From: Flavobacterium hibernum
Lineage (GTDB): Bacteria; Bacteroidota; Bacteroidia; Flavobacteriales; Flavobacteriaceae
Assembly (NCBI RefSeq): GCF_000832125.1
Contig: NZ_JPRK01000018.1
Location: 1-64,000, forward strand
Direction: 5' to 3'
DNA length: 64,000 nt
Shown here: in pieces, positions 7,811 to 16,510 of the stretch
How the letters are laid out: each line of letters starts with the position of its first letter
Numbering within the stretch: position 1 is the first letter of the stretch
Made by a program: the position numbers and the translations under genes
Notes under the pieces: generated by a model
What the model was told of the DNA's origin: nothing
The model's input: only the letters and a program-made list of their open reading frames with translations
Databases searched by the model: none

Positions 7811-9089
7811 AATTTGGATGTCGGTCGTAAAAGAATTCTTGTTGCTCAAACGAGATTTAGGAGGTTTGATCATTTTGTTTATCATGCCTTTGGTTTTGGT
7901 TATTACAGTAACCTTAATTCAGGACAGTGCTTTTAAAACGATTAGCGATAATAAAATTCCCATTTTATTAGTAGATAACGACAACGGTTCAGTCTCAAAA
8001 TCCGTTTTTGAGAACTTAGAAAAAAGCAATTTGTTTAGTGTTATCACACAAATCGACAACAAACCAATTACCGAAGAAGTTGCCAAAGAAGCCGTTTACA
8101 AAGGAAAATATCAATTGGCTATTATAATTCCGCAAAATCTAAGTATTGATTTACAAACCAAAATTGATCAGAATGTCGAGAACATTGTGAGCAAAATGGG
8201 TTTAACAGAAACCGATACTTCCGCGCAAGCTGAAAAACCAAAAGTAATCAAAGAAAAAGAAGTGAAATTGTATTTTGATCCAGCGGTTCAAATGAGTTTC
8301 AAAAATGCGGTTATGAGTTCTATTGATAAAATGATTTCACAAATCGAAACCAAATCAATTTACGCCACTTTTCAAAATCAATTAGGAGAAGGAAATATTC
8401 AATTCGAACAAAAAAGCTTCATTACATTCAAAGAAATAATTCCAAGGATAAACAACAAAGAAGTATTGCCAAATTCAGTACAGCATAACGTTCCTGCGTG
8501 GACACTTTTTGCTATATTTTTTATTGTAATTCCCTTGTCTATAAATATCGTAAAAGAAAAATCCCAAGGAACATTTGTTCGATTATTAACCAATCCGGTT
8601 TCAAATCTAATTGTCATCATCGGAAAAACAATCACGTATTCAATCATTTGTATGATTCAGTTTTATATGATGGTTGCCGTTGCTATTTTCTTGTTTCCGC
8701 ATATTGGTTTGCCTCCACTAAATATCGAAGGACATTTATTTTTAATGAGTATTGTCGCCTTATTTTCAGGTTTTGCCGCCATAGGTTTCGGAATTCTATT
8801 AGGAACTGTCGCAAGTACACAAGAACAATCGGCTCCGTTTGGTGCAACAAGTGTACTTATTTTAGCTGCCGTTGGAGGAGTTTGGGTTCCTGTTTTTGCA
8901 ATGCCAAAAATCATGCAGATTATCGCTAAATCATCGCCTATGAATTGGGGTTTAGAAGCGTTTTATGATGTTTTATTGCGCAACGTTTCTTTCCTTGAAA
9001 TCATTCCAAAAATAAGTTTGCTATTTTTGTTCTTTATAATCACAACATCCATCGCCTTATTTTATGACAAAAAGAAAAGAACAGTATAA
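7800..9089 (+). CDS. ABC-2 type transporter permease
   Basis: The 429-residue membrane protein has the ABC-2/YhgE layout. One TM is near residues 20-40, followed by a large extracytoplasmic domain (about 45-220) and then five to six TM segments to the end, with motifs such as KEKSQGTFVRLL before TM2. It starts inside the last codons of the ATPase gene (11-bp overlap), so the pair forms one exporter. An ATG three bases later is an equally possible start. Its 3' end overlaps the thioesterase gene by 26 bp. Confidence 0.9.
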   Translation: MMYKIWMSVVKEFLLLKRDLGGLIILFIMPLVLVITVTLIQDSAFKTISDNKIPILLVDNDNGSVSKSVFENLEKSNLFSVITQIDNKPITEEVAKEAVYKGKYQLAIIIPQNLSIDLQTKIDQNVENIVSKMGLTETDTSAQAEKPKVIKEKEVKLYFDPAVQMSFKNAVMSSIDKMISQIETKSIYATFQNQLGEGNIQFEQKSFITFKEIIPRINNKEVLPNSVQHNVPAWTLFAIFFIVIPLSINIVKEKSQGTFVRLLTNPVSNLIVIIGKTITYSIICMIQFYMMVAVAIFLFPHIGLPPLNIEGHLFLMSIVALFSGFAAIGFGILLGTVASTQEQSAPFGATSVLILAAVGGVWVPVFAMPKIMQIIAKSSPMNWGLEAFYDVLLRNVSFLEIIPKISLLFLFFIITTSIALFYDKKKRTV

Positions 9090-9513
9090 CGAAGCCACAG
9101 ACTTAACCGTTTCGCACGAAATCAGAATTCGTTTTAACGAAACTGACCCACTCGGAATCGTTTGGCACGGCCATTATATTACCTATTTTGAAGATGGACG
9201 CGAAGCCTTTGGACGCCAACACGCACTCACCTATTTGGATATTGCCAAAACGGGTTTTACAACACCAATTGTAAAATCAAAATGCGAACACAAATTGTCT
9301 TTGCGTTACGGAGATGTTGTAACGATAGAAACAACAGTTGTCGATACGCCTGCTGCCAAAATAATTTATCGTTTTAAAATTTTAGACGCTCAAGGCGAAA
9401 TTGCCTGCACTGGCGAAACCGTTCAGGTATTTTTAGATAAAGAAGGAAACTTAATGCTGACGAATCCTCCTTTTTATGAGGAATGGAAACGAAAAGTTGG
9501 GTTGTTAATGTAA
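9064..9513 (+). CDS. Acyl-CoA/acyl-ACP thioesterase, 4HBT hotdog family
   Basis: The 149-residue protein belongs to the 4-hydroxybenzoyl-CoA thioesterase group. The catalytic-type Asp lies in FNETDPLGIVWHGHYITYFEDGREAF, a stretch typical of YbgC-like enzymes. It could release a finished acyl or aryl-polyene chain from ACP or edit stalled chains; both are inferred. It begins 26 bp inside the permease gene, the close packing seen across the operon. The following gene starts 5 bp after its stop. Confidence 0.88.
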   Translation: MTKRKEQYNEATDLTVSHEIRIRFNETDPLGIVWHGHYITYFEDGREAFGRQHALTYLDIAKTGFTTPIVKSKCEHKLSLRYGDVVTIETTVVDTPAAKIIYRFKILDAQGEIACTGETVQVFLDKEGNLMLTNPPFYEEWKRKVGLLM

Positions 9514-9518
9514 AAGAA

Positions 9519-10034
9519 ATGAATCAATTTAAAACTAGATACAATTACTTAATTCTTGTAGCAAGATTTATCTTCACAATCTTTTTTGGAGCATTATCTA
9601 TTATAATGATTTATGTATTAATTAAAGATTCTAAATCAAACAATTACTTATCTGAATTTTTCTTTGGAATAGTATTCAACATCATTATGATATACCTTAC
9701 TTATCATTTTGCCATTCTTATTATTAAACAATCATATAATTTCAAAATAGAAGAAAATAGTATATTTAAAATTTCAATTTTATCTGGTAGAAAAGAATTA
9801 CTAAAAACGAATCAAATTAAAGGTTTTAGTATTTCAGAGTACCCAATAAAAATTTGGAATTTTAAATCGATAATATTGTATTTGGCGAACGGTAAAAAAA
9901 TAGAACTGCCCCAATTCTTATATTTTAATTTCAATAAAATTGAAAATGAGCTTATTGAAAACTCAATCACAAAATTGGGTCACGAAAAACACAAATGGAA
10001 ATCCTTTGATTCTCGATATTATGAGTATGAATAA
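9519..10034 (+). CDS. Two-TM membrane protein with PH-like C-terminal region, unknown function
   Basis: I start this 171-residue protein at the ATG 5 bp after the thioesterase stop rather than at 9483, because the upstream codons lie inside the thioesterase gene. TM segments are at about residues 10-35 and 48-72. The rest is a soluble domain (KIEENSIFKISILSGRKE onward) resembling the bacterial PH-like domains that follow paired TMs in small Bacteroidota proteins. Nothing suggests a pigment enzyme. It is more AT-rich than its neighbours, and like the gene at 11242 it may be a late insertion into the cluster. Confidence 0.6.
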   Translation: MNQFKTRYNYLILVARFIFTIFFGALSIIMIYVLIKDSKSNNYLSEFFFGIVFNIIMIYLTYHFAILIIKQSYNFKIEENSIFKISILSGRKELLKTNQIKGFSISEYPIKIWNFKSIILYLANGKKIELPQFLYFNFNKIENELIENSITKLGHEKHKWKSFDSRYYEYE

Positions 10035-10061
10035 TAATCTTGACAATCAACGTAATATAAA

Positions 10062-11210
10062 ATGACAAAAGAAATATATATCACACAAACGAATTGTATC
10101 ACGCCTTTAGGTTTTGATGTTGAATCGAACATCGAAGCGATTTTGCGTGGTGAATCTGGAATTCAATTGCATTCCGCTCTTTCTTTAATGCCAATGCCGT
10201 TTTATGCTGCGATTATTAATGATGAAAAAATAAACAGTGCTTTTGAAAAAATCAGCACAGAAAAAAAATATTCCCGTTTAGAGAAAATGATGATCTTGGC
10301 TTTAGAGCCAATTATCAAAAATTCAGGAGTTGAATTAAATTCGAAAACTGCTTTTATACTTTCGACTACAAAAGGAAATGTTACGGCTTTAAAAAATAAT
10401 TCTGAAGAAAGTTTCAATAACGCACATTTAGATGTTTTAGCAAAAAATGTTTCGGATTTCTTCGGATTTAAAACACAACCAATTGTAGTTTCAAATGCTT
10501 GCGTTTCCGGAATTTTAGCAGTTTCTGTTGCCAAAAGAATGATTCAGTCTGAATTGTACGATACTATTTTTGTGGTTGCCGGCGATGAAATTTCAGAATT
10601 TGTTTTGTCTGGATTTAATGCTTTTCAGGCAATGAGTGATTTGCCTTGTAAACCGTATTCTAAAAATAGAACCGGAGTAAGTTTAGGCGAAGCAACCGCA
10701 GCCGTTTTACTTTCGGCGGAAGCCAAAAATGCCAAAATAAAAGTAATTGGCGACAGTTCGATAAACGATGCCAATCATATTTCGGGACCTTCAAGAACAG
10801 GCGAAGGTTTGTTTAGAAGTATTCAGAATGCTTTGAAAGAAGCTCAAATTAATTCCGACAAAATCCATTATATTTCCGCACACGGAACCGCAACTCCGTT
10901 CAACGACGAAATGGAAGCTATTGCTTTAAATCGTTTAAATTTACAAAACGCTCCAATAAATAGTTTAAAAGGATTTTACGGTCATACATTAGGCGCTTCT
11001 GGATTGTTGGAAACGGTAATCGCGATAGAATCTGCAAATCAAAATATACTTTTTGAATCGAAAGGTTTTGATGAAATTGGAGTTAGTGAAGCTATCAATG
11101 TTATTGAGAAAAATCTAGAAAAGAAGATTGAGTATTTCCTGAAGACGGCTTCCGGATTTGGAGGTTGTAATACGGCGGTTGTTTTTGAAAAGATAAAATC
11201 CAACTTGTAA
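10062..11210 (+). CDS. Beta-ketoacyl-ACP synthase, full catalytic triad
   Basis: This is a 382-residue KAS I/II-family protein. The nucleophile is Cys147 in SNACVSGIL; His274 in SAHGTATP and His308 in FYGHTLGAS complete the triad. The C-terminal TASGFGGCNTAVV is typical. It is divergent from the other KAS proteins here and slightly short, suggesting a specialised step such as priming or a chain-length-limited extension. A SUKH-like gene and a KAS-fragment gene follow, so it may originally have been adjacent to the fragment gene. Confidence 0.9.
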   Translation: MTKEIYITQTNCITPLGFDVESNIEAILRGESGIQLHSALSLMPMPFYAAIINDEKINSAFEKISTEKKYSRLEKMMILALEPIIKNSGVELNSKTAFILSTTKGNVTALKNNSEESFNNAHLDVLAKNVSDFFGFKTQPIVVSNACVSGILAVSVAKRMIQSELYDTIFVVAGDEISEFVLSGFNAFQAMSDLPCKPYSKNRTGVSLGEATAAVLLSAEAKNAKIKVIGDSSINDANHISGPSRTGEGLFRSIQNALKEAQINSDKIHYISAHGTATPFNDEMEAIALNRLNLQNAPINSLKGFYGHTLGASGLLETVIAIESANQNILFESKGFDEIGVSEAINVIEKNLEKKIEYFLKTASGFGGCNTAVVFEKIKSNL

Positions 11211-11241
11211 ATTTTCTTTATAAGTTCAAAATTTAAATATC

Positions 11242-11724
11242 ATGAATATAGACGAATCCCTTTTTAAAAAAGCTTTAAAAATTCACGGTTTTGATTTCAA
11301 AAATGATGTAGTAAAAGTAACTGATAAAATTATTGAATTTCTTGAAAGCTTAAATCTATCTAAAGATTTAATAACTTTTTTAAAAGCATTTTCCTTTAAA
11401 GAAGAGATAAATTTTGGAAGCATTTATTTTAATTGTGTAAATAGAATTAGAATAGAAAATCTTGAAAAGGAGAACAAAGAAATCTATAAAAAAGATTTAC
11501 TTATAATTGGTTCAGGTGCAAATGGTGATCCAATTGTTGTAAATACTAAAACACTGAATGTGGGATATATTTTTCATGACATTCTTTGGGAAGAAGAAAA
11601 TATTGAAGATTTGAATAAAGTTTACATTGATCTAAAAATGAGTATTGGAACTTTCTTTTATAAATCGATAACAGAAGAAGATTTTCCTATTGATGCTTAT
11701 CAAGCAGAAGATTATATAAAATAA
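11242..11724 (+). CDS. SMI1/KNR4 (SUKH)-like protein, probable insertion in the cluster
   Basis: The 160-residue soluble acidic protein has the ending expected of the SUKH superfamily: a strand IIGSGANGDPIVVNTKT, then VGYIFHDILWEEEN and a C-terminal helix. SUKH proteins often act as immunity proteins against polymorphic toxins, but also occur as orphan genes. No toxin gene is adjacent. The base composition is more AT-rich than the enzymes beside it, and it is unrelated to pigment chemistry. The family call rests on pattern recognition only; immunity is an inference. Confidence 0.55.
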   Translation: MNIDESLFKKALKIHGFDFKNDVVKVTDKIIEFLESLNLSKDLITFLKAFSFKEEINFGSIYFNCVNRIRIENLEKENKEIYKKDLLIIGSGANGDPIVVNTKTLNVGYIFHDILWEEENIEDLNKVYIDLKMSIGTFFYKSITEEDFPIDAYQAEDYIK

Positions 11725-11725
11725 A

Positions 11726-12343
11726 ATGACTCAAAATAAAACCTACATACAATCCTACATCACCATCCAAAACAACGAAATTGTTTTGAACGGAACTTCT
11801 GTATTCAAAATTGAACCAACAGATTTTGGGGATTTCTCGAAACAAGCGTATCGTAATTTTGATATTCAATACCCGAAGTTTTTCAAAATGGATGCTTTGA
11901 GCAAATTGGCTTTTTTAGGATCTGAATTGCTTTTGAGTCCGATAACTTCGGCTGAACAAGAAAACAATATTGCGTTGGTTTTGGCCAATAAATCGTCAAG
12001 TTTAGATACTGATGTTAAGTATCAGGAATCTATTTCAGACAAAGAAAATTATTATCCGAGTCCTGCGGTTTTTGTTTATACTTTACCAAATATTTGTTTG
12101 GGCGAAATAAGTATTCGTCATCAGCTTAAAAGTGAAAATTCTTTCTTTATATTTGATGCTTTCAATTCGGAGTTTCTGTTGAACTATTCCGAGGTTTTGT
12201 TAAACACAAATAAGGCAGATTCAGTTCTGTGCGGTTGGGTAGAATTTTTTAAGGATGATTACAAAGCATTTCTTTGTGTCATTAGTGCAGAAGAAAACAC
12301 AAAATATACAAACGAAAATATCAATACATTATATAATCAATAA
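11726..12343 (+). CDS. Short ketosynthase-like protein lacking an active-site Cys
   Basis: The 205-residue protein resembles the N-terminal half of a ketosynthase. It opens like the cluster's other KAS proteins (YIQSYITIQNNEI) and contains SKLAFLGSELLL and later VLCGWVEFF, which correspond to KAS strands and helices. It stops at half the normal length and has no Cys nucleophile or catalytic histidines. It starts one base after the SUKH-like stop and ends 2 bp before the second ACP gene. A structural, gating or dimer-partner role with a full KAS is plausible; a decayed ketosynthase is the alternative. The intact reading frame argues for function. Confidence 0.65.
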   Translation: MTQNKTYIQSYITIQNNEIVLNGTSVFKIEPTDFGDFSKQAYRNFDIQYPKFFKMDALSKLAFLGSELLLSPITSAEQENNIALVLANKSSSLDTDVKYQESISDKENYYPSPAVFVYTLPNICLGEISIRHQLKSENSFFIFDAFNSEFLLNYSEVLLNTNKADSVLCGWVEFFKDDYKAFLCVISAEENTKYTNENINTLYNQ

Positions 12344-12345
12344 TC

Positions 12346-12603
12346 ATGGAAGCATTAAAAGAAGAATTAAAAAATAAAATCATTACGACTTTAAACCTTG
12401 AAGATATCGCAATCGAAGACATTGCTGATAACGATCCTTTGTTTGGAGATGGTTTAGGTTTAGACTCAATTGATGCGCTTGAATTAATTGTAATTTTAGA
12501 TAAAGATTACGGAATTAAATTGGTTGACCCAAAAGAAGGTAAAACCATTTTTCAATCGATCGAAACTATGGCGGCGTACATTAGCGCTAACAGAACTAAA
12601 TAG
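12346..12603 (+). CDS. Acyl carrier protein (second)
   Basis: The 85-residue ACP has the attachment motif GLGLDSIDALELI (Ser near residue 41) and an acidic profile. It differs clearly from the ACP at 1319 (DSID-A-LE against DSLDYVDL). It precedes a KS and a Cys-less KS partner, the arrangement seen around the minimal polyketide synthase of aryl-polyene clusters, so it may be the carrier for polyene extension. An AAGTCTAA-type repeat array lies immediately downstream. Confidence 0.95.
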   Translation: MEALKEELKNKIITTLNLEDIAIEDIADNDPLFGDGLGLDSIDALELIVILDKDYGIKLVDPKEGKTIFQSIETMAAYISANRTK

Positions 12604-12608
12604 ACATC

Positions 12609-12736
12609 TTAGACTGACTTAGATTTTTAGACAACTTAGACAATACTTTAAAAAAAATCTAAGAAGTCTAATGTCTAAAAATCTAAGCAAGTCTAATAAA
12701 GAAATCTAAGCAAGTCTAAAAATCTAAGAAGTCTAA
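12609..12736 (+). repeat. Short interspersed repeat array, AATCTAAG(C)AAGTCTAA units
   Basis: Four direct units of 16-17 bases lie at 12656-12671, 12680-12696, 12703-12719 and 12721-12736, each reading AATCTAAGAAGTCTAA or AATCTAAGCAAGTCTAA. Inverted, less perfect copies stand at about 12609-12625 and 12629-12641. The array fills the gap between the ACP and ketosynthase genes and ends one base before the KAS ATG. The inverted halves would pair with the direct units in RNA, giving a hairpin next to the start codon. No leader or cas genes are present. Confidence 0.8.
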
Positions 12737-12737
12737 A

Positions 12738-13934
12738 ATGAAAGGTGTTGCAATAACCGGAATGGGAATTATCTCTTCGATTGGAAATTCAGTCGAGGAA
12801 AATTATACGTCGTTAATCGAAAATAAAATTGGTATTTCTCGTATCACAAATATTCCAACTGTTCATGCCGATGTTATTAAGGTAGGTGAAATTAAAAAAA
12901 CCAACGACGAATTGGTTGACGAATTGAAACTTAGCCAAGATAATAACTTTTCGAGAACGGCGATGATTGGCACAATTGCAGCCAAGCAAGCTGTTGAAAA
13001 TGCAGGAATTACATCGATAAACGAATTTAGAACCGGACTTATTTCGGCTACAAGCGTAGGCGGAATGGACATGACTGAAAAGCATTATTACGATTATTTC
13101 GAACACCCTGAACTTGTCAAATATATTGCTTGCCATGACGGAGGAGATGTTGCTGAGAAAATTGCCGAGGAATTAGGTTTAAAAGGAATTGTTACTACTA
13201 TAAGTACCGCTTGTTCCTCTGCCGCAAACGCAATTATGCTGGGCGCGCGACTAATTAAAACCGGAAAACTAGATCGTGTAATTGTTGGCGGAGCCGATGG
13301 TTTGGCTAAATTCACGATTAACGGATTTAAAACTTTGATGATTTTATCAGACGATTTCAATAAACCTTTTGACAATGAACGAAAAGGATTGAACCTTGGT
13401 GAAGCAGCAGCATATTTGGTTTTAGAATCGGATGAAATTGTTGCCAAACAGAATAAAAAAGTGCTGGCAAGAGTTTCCGGTTACGGAAATGCAAACGACG
13501 CTTTTCATCAAACTGCTTCTTCAGAAAATGGCGATGGCGCTTATTTAGCGATGAAAAAAGCCTTTGAAGTTTCGGGCTTAAAACCTTCGCAAATTGATTA
13601 CATCAACGTGCACGGAACAGCAACTCCAAACAACGATTTATCTGAAGGAAGAGCTTTGTTGAGAATTTATCAAGACATAAAAGTTCCGGATTTTAGTTCT
13701 ACCAAACCTTTTACAGGACATACTTTAGCAGCAGCGGCAGCAATCGAAGCCGTTTACAGTGTTTTGGCAATTCAGAATAATGTGGTTTATCCAAATTTGA
13801 ATTTCGAAAACCCTATGGAAGAATTTGATTTACAGCCAGAAACTTCTTTGAAAAACAAAACTATCGAACACGTTTTATCCAACTCTTTTGGTTTTGGAGG
13901 AAATTGTTCAACCCTTATATTCTCAAAAAGCTAA
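12738..13934 (+). CDS. Beta-ketoacyl-ACP synthase II-type, probable catalytic KS of a KS/CLF pair
   Basis: The 398-residue ketosynthase has Cys159 in STACSSAANA, His292 in NVHGTATP and His328 in FTGHTLAAAA, with NSFGFGGNCSTL at the C-terminus. The triad is complete. The next gene, almost contiguous, encodes a Cys-less homologue, so this looks like the KS subunit of a KS-chain-length-factor heterodimer like the aryl-polyene ApeO/ApeC type. It would extend the aryl-primed polyene with malonyl-ACP. Confidence 0.93.
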   Translation: MKGVAITGMGIISSIGNSVEENYTSLIENKIGISRITNIPTVHADVIKVGEIKKTNDELVDELKLSQDNNFSRTAMIGTIAAKQAVENAGITSINEFRTGLISATSVGGMDMTEKHYYDYFEHPELVKYIACHDGGDVAEKIAEELGLKGIVTTISTACSSAANAIMLGARLIKTGKLDRVIVGGADGLAKFTINGFKTLMILSDDFNKPFDNERKGLNLGEAAAYLVLESDEIVAKQNKKVLARVSGYGNANDAFHQTASSENGDGAYLAMKKAFEVSGLKPSQIDYINVHGTATPNNDLSEGRALLRIYQDIKVPDFSSTKPFTGHTLAAAAAIEAVYSVLAIQNNVVYPNLNFENPMEEFDLQPETSLKNKTIEHVLSNSFGFGGNCSTLIFSKS

Positions 13935-13935
13935 C

Positions 13936-14997
13936 ATGAAAAAAACATATATAAATGGAGTAGGTTGTATTTCGACTCAAAAAACATTTGATACCGTTTT
14001 TTTAGAAGAAGCAATTGAGCACAAAAATGAAACCGTACTTTCGATAGTATCACCGATTTACAAAGATTATATTTCGCCTGCTGCCAGCAGAAGAATGGCA
14101 AAAGGAGTAAAAAACGGAATTGTAGCTTCGGCTTTAGCCTTAAAAGATGCACATCTGGAAAATATTGATGCCATTATTACGGGAACTGGTTTGGGATGCA
14201 TTGAAGATTCTGAAAAATTCCTGAAAAACATTCTCGATAATAACGAAGAGTTTTTAACTCCAACAGCATTTATTCAATCAACGCATAATACAGTTGGCGC
14301 TCAAATCGCTTTAACATTACAATGCAAGGGTTATAATTTTACTTATGTAAATGGAGCTGTTTCTTTTGAATCGGCACTTTTAGATGCCAAAATGCAAATC
14401 GAAGAAAACGAAGCCAATTCGATTTTAGTTGGCGGAATCGACGAAACCGGAGATTATACCATTTCTCTTTTTAAACTCGCAGGACGTGTTAAGGACGAAA
14501 ATAATTTACCCAACGACATTTTAAACTCAACATCCACTGGCGCTATTTATGGCGAAGGTGCCGCTTTTTTTGTTTTAGAAAACGAGAAAAAAGAAAATAC
14601 CTATGCTCAGATTTTAGATGTTGAAATCATAAATACTTTACAAGAAAACGAAGTTGAAGCCAAAATAACTGCATTTCTAAAAGCTAATAATCTAGAGATT
14701 TCAGATCTTGATGCTGTGGTTTTAGGTTTTAACGGAAATATTGATTCTGATATTTATTATAAAAATATTGCCGAAAATGCTTTTGCAAAAATACCTCAAT
14801 TGTATTATAAACATTTAAGTGGCGAATACGATACGGCTTCGGCTTTTGCATTATGGATGGCTTCTAAAGTGATCAAAACTCAGGAAATCCCTGAAATTGT
14901 AAAAGTTAATTCAGTCGAAAAACCGATTTATAGTAACATTTTATTATACAATCAATTGAATGGAAAAAATCATAGTTTTACTTTGATCTCAAAATGA
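13936..14997 (+). CDS. Ketosynthase chain-length-factor-like protein (active-site Cys replaced)
   Basis: I start this 353-residue protein at the ATG 2 bp after the KS stop; the in-frame ATG at 13888 lies within the KS gene. It keeps the thiolase fold (TYINGVGCIS, IITGTGLGCIEDS, FIQSTHNTVGAQIAL). At the nucleophile position the sequence is VNGAVSFESAL, so Cys is replaced by Ala, and the HGT motif is also lost (VLGFNGN). Such proteins act as non-condensing partners that set chain length. Its TGA stop overlaps the deacetylase start. Confidence 0.85.
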   Translation: MKKTYINGVGCISTQKTFDTVFLEEAIEHKNETVLSIVSPIYKDYISPAASRRMAKGVKNGIVASALALKDAHLENIDAIITGTGLGCIEDSEKFLKNILDNNEEFLTPTAFIQSTHNTVGAQIALTLQCKGYNFTYVNGAVSFESALLDAKMQIEENEANSILVGGIDETGDYTISLFKLAGRVKDENNLPNDILNSTSTGAIYGEGAAFFVLENEKKENTYAQILDVEIINTLQENEVEAKITAFLKANNLEISDLDAVVLGFNGNIDSDIYYKNIAENAFAKIPQLYYKHLSGEYDTASAFALWMASKVIKTQEIPEIVKVNSVEKPIYSNILLYNQLNGKNHSFTLISK

Positions 14998-15779
14998 TAA
15001 CGCACAAAAACATATCACTTTTTTTCATTTTAGTCTTGCTCTTATTATTTCTTTCGAATTTTTATATAGCAATAAATATTTGGTGGTTTGTTTTAATAAT
15101 TTTCATTTGGTTCAATTTTAATGCAATTGGTTCTTCGATAATTTCATCCAATTATCATATAAAAGTTTACTGCAATAATCCATCGGAAAAAGAAAAAAAA
15201 ATCGCACTTACTTTTGATGACGGACCAAGTGAATTTACTTTGGAGGTTCTAGAATTGCTGAAAAAACACAACGCAAAAGCCACTTTTTTCTGCATCGGAA
15301 AAAATATTGAAAAGCATCCTGAAATTCTTCAAAGAATTATAGACGAAGGCCATTTAGTTGGAAATCATTCGTATTCTCATTCTAATTTTTTTGATTTTTA
15401 TAATGCATCAACTATAATCGAGGAACTTCAAAAAACAGATGCACTTCTGGAAAAGTTCACTTCTAAAAAAATAAATTTCTTTCGTCCGCCTTATGGTGTA
15501 ACGACGCCATCGATCAGGAGAGCTTTAAAAGTAACCAACCATAAAGTTATTGGCTGGAATATTCGTTCGCTTGACGGTGGAACAAAAAATCAGGATTTGA
15601 TTTTGAACCGAATTAAAAAACGTGTTTCTCCAGGCGGAATTGTACTTTTGCACGACACTGCTCCGCACTCTGTTTTGGTACTGGAACAGTTTTTGCAATT
15701 TTTAGAGCACAGTAATTACGAAGTGATTTCGATTGAAGAACTTTTGAATCTTAAAGCTTATGAAATTGAACGCGGATAA
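14994..15779 (+). CDS. Polysaccharide deacetylase-family protein (NodB domain)
   Basis: The 261-residue protein has two N-terminal TM segments (about residues 7-26 and 28-50) and a NodB/CE4 domain. The domain carries motif 1 LTFDDGPSE, motif 2 GNHSYSH (metal-binding histidines), motif 3 FFRPPYG, and a later VLLHD motif. It is anchored in the inner membrane and would hydrolyse N- or O-acyl groups from a carbohydrate or related substrate. Its link to flexirubin is unclear, but it is co-transcribed (ATGA overlap). The catalytic residues appear intact. Confidence 0.88.
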   Translation: MITHKNISLFFILVLLLLFLSNFYIAINIWWFVLIIFIWFNFNAIGSSIISSNYHIKVYCNNPSEKEKKIALTFDDGPSEFTLEVLELLKKHNAKATFFCIGKNIEKHPEILQRIIDEGHLVGNHSYSHSNFFDFYNASTIIEELQKTDALLEKFTSKKINFFRPPYGVTTPSIRRALKVTNHKVIGWNIRSLDGGTKNQDLILNRIKKRVSPGGIVLLHDTAPHSVLVLEQFLQFLEHSNYEVISIEELLNLKAYEIERG

Positions 15780-15883
15780 AACGGATTCGCTAAAGCGAAA
15801 ACGCAGATTTAAACGGATTTTTCTAATCATTTTAATCGGTGAAATCTGTGGCAAGAAATTTAAAGCATAATTTCTAAAAAAAT
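15780..15883 (+). repeat. Small intergenic repeat-type sequence
   Basis: The gap contains a short perfect inverted repeat (TTCGCTAAAGCGAA near 15786) and the phrases CGCAGATTTAAACGGATTT and GAAATCTGTGGC. The latter recurs as AAATCTGTGGC in the element at 19831-19956. It looks like a degraded copy of a non-coding repeat family. It contains no gene and no clear promoter; the LolA-like start is at its end. Confidence 0.45.
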
Positions 15884-16510
15884 ATGAAAACTAAAATAGC
15901 ACTATTAATTCTATTTATTTCAGGCAATTTATTTGCTCAGGAACAGAAAATGTCTGATGCAGAAATTGCTTCTTTTAAACAAGATGTAAATCTTGTATCA
16001 AAAAAAATCAAAACTTTGAGTACTGATTTTATTCAATACAAACACTTGGATTTTTTATCGAAAGACATTGAAACTTCTGGTAAAATGATTTTTAAAGAAC
16101 CTAGTTTACTGCAATGGCAATATAAAAAACCATACAATTATACTATTGTTTTTAAAAACGGAAAAATCCTGATTAACGACGAAGGAAAGAAAAGTGCGGT
16201 TGATATTGGCAACAGTAAAATTTTTGGCCGTATCAATAAATTAATCGTGGGAAGCGTAAGCGGAAATATGTTTGACGACAAAGAATTTACGATTTCGTAT
16301 TTTAAATTGAAAGGACAAAATCTAGCAAAGTTTATTCCGAAAGACGCAACGCTAAAAAAATACATCAAACAAATCGAACTTACTTTTGATAAAGAAGAAT
16401 CAACTGTGGTTCAAGTAAAACTGCTGGAATCATCTGAGGATTATACTCGAATTGTACTTAAAAATAAAGTAATCAATGCAAAAATCGACGATTCAGTTTT
16501 TACTAATTAA
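15884..16510 (+). CDS. LolA-like outer-membrane lipoprotein carrier family protein
   Basis: The 208-residue protein has a cleavable signal peptide (MKTKIALLILFISGNLFAQ) followed by a LolA-like beta-sandwich (DFIQYKHLDFLSKDIETSG, EPSLLQWQYKKPYNYTIV). LolA-family carriers shuttle hydrophobic molecules through the periplasm. Homologues are regular members of aryl-polyene clusters, where they are thought to carry the pigment or its lipid to the outer membrane. It may work with the MMPL exporter at 19973. Whether it carries a lipoprotein or a pigment ester is inferred from context. Confidence 0.85.
   Translation: MKTKIALLILFISGNLFAQEQKMSDAEIASFKQDVNLVSKKIKTLSTDFIQYKHLDFLSKDIETSGKMIFKEPSLLQWQYKKPYNYTIVFKNGKILINDEGKKSAVDIGNSKIFGRINKLIVGSVSGNMFDDKEFTISYFKLKGQNLAKFIPKDATLKKYIKQIELTFDKEESTVVQVKLLESSEDYTRIVLKNKVINAKIDDSVFTN

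Noticed and set aside
8498-8929. 143-residue + strand ORF inside the ABC permease gene
   Set aside because: It is in another frame of a clear permease gene and has a Cys/Arg/Tyr-rich composition typical of shadow ORFs.
12604-12737. CRISPR-like array
   Set aside because: Units are 16-17 bases with gaps of only 1-8 bases, partly inverted, and without unique spacers or cas genes.
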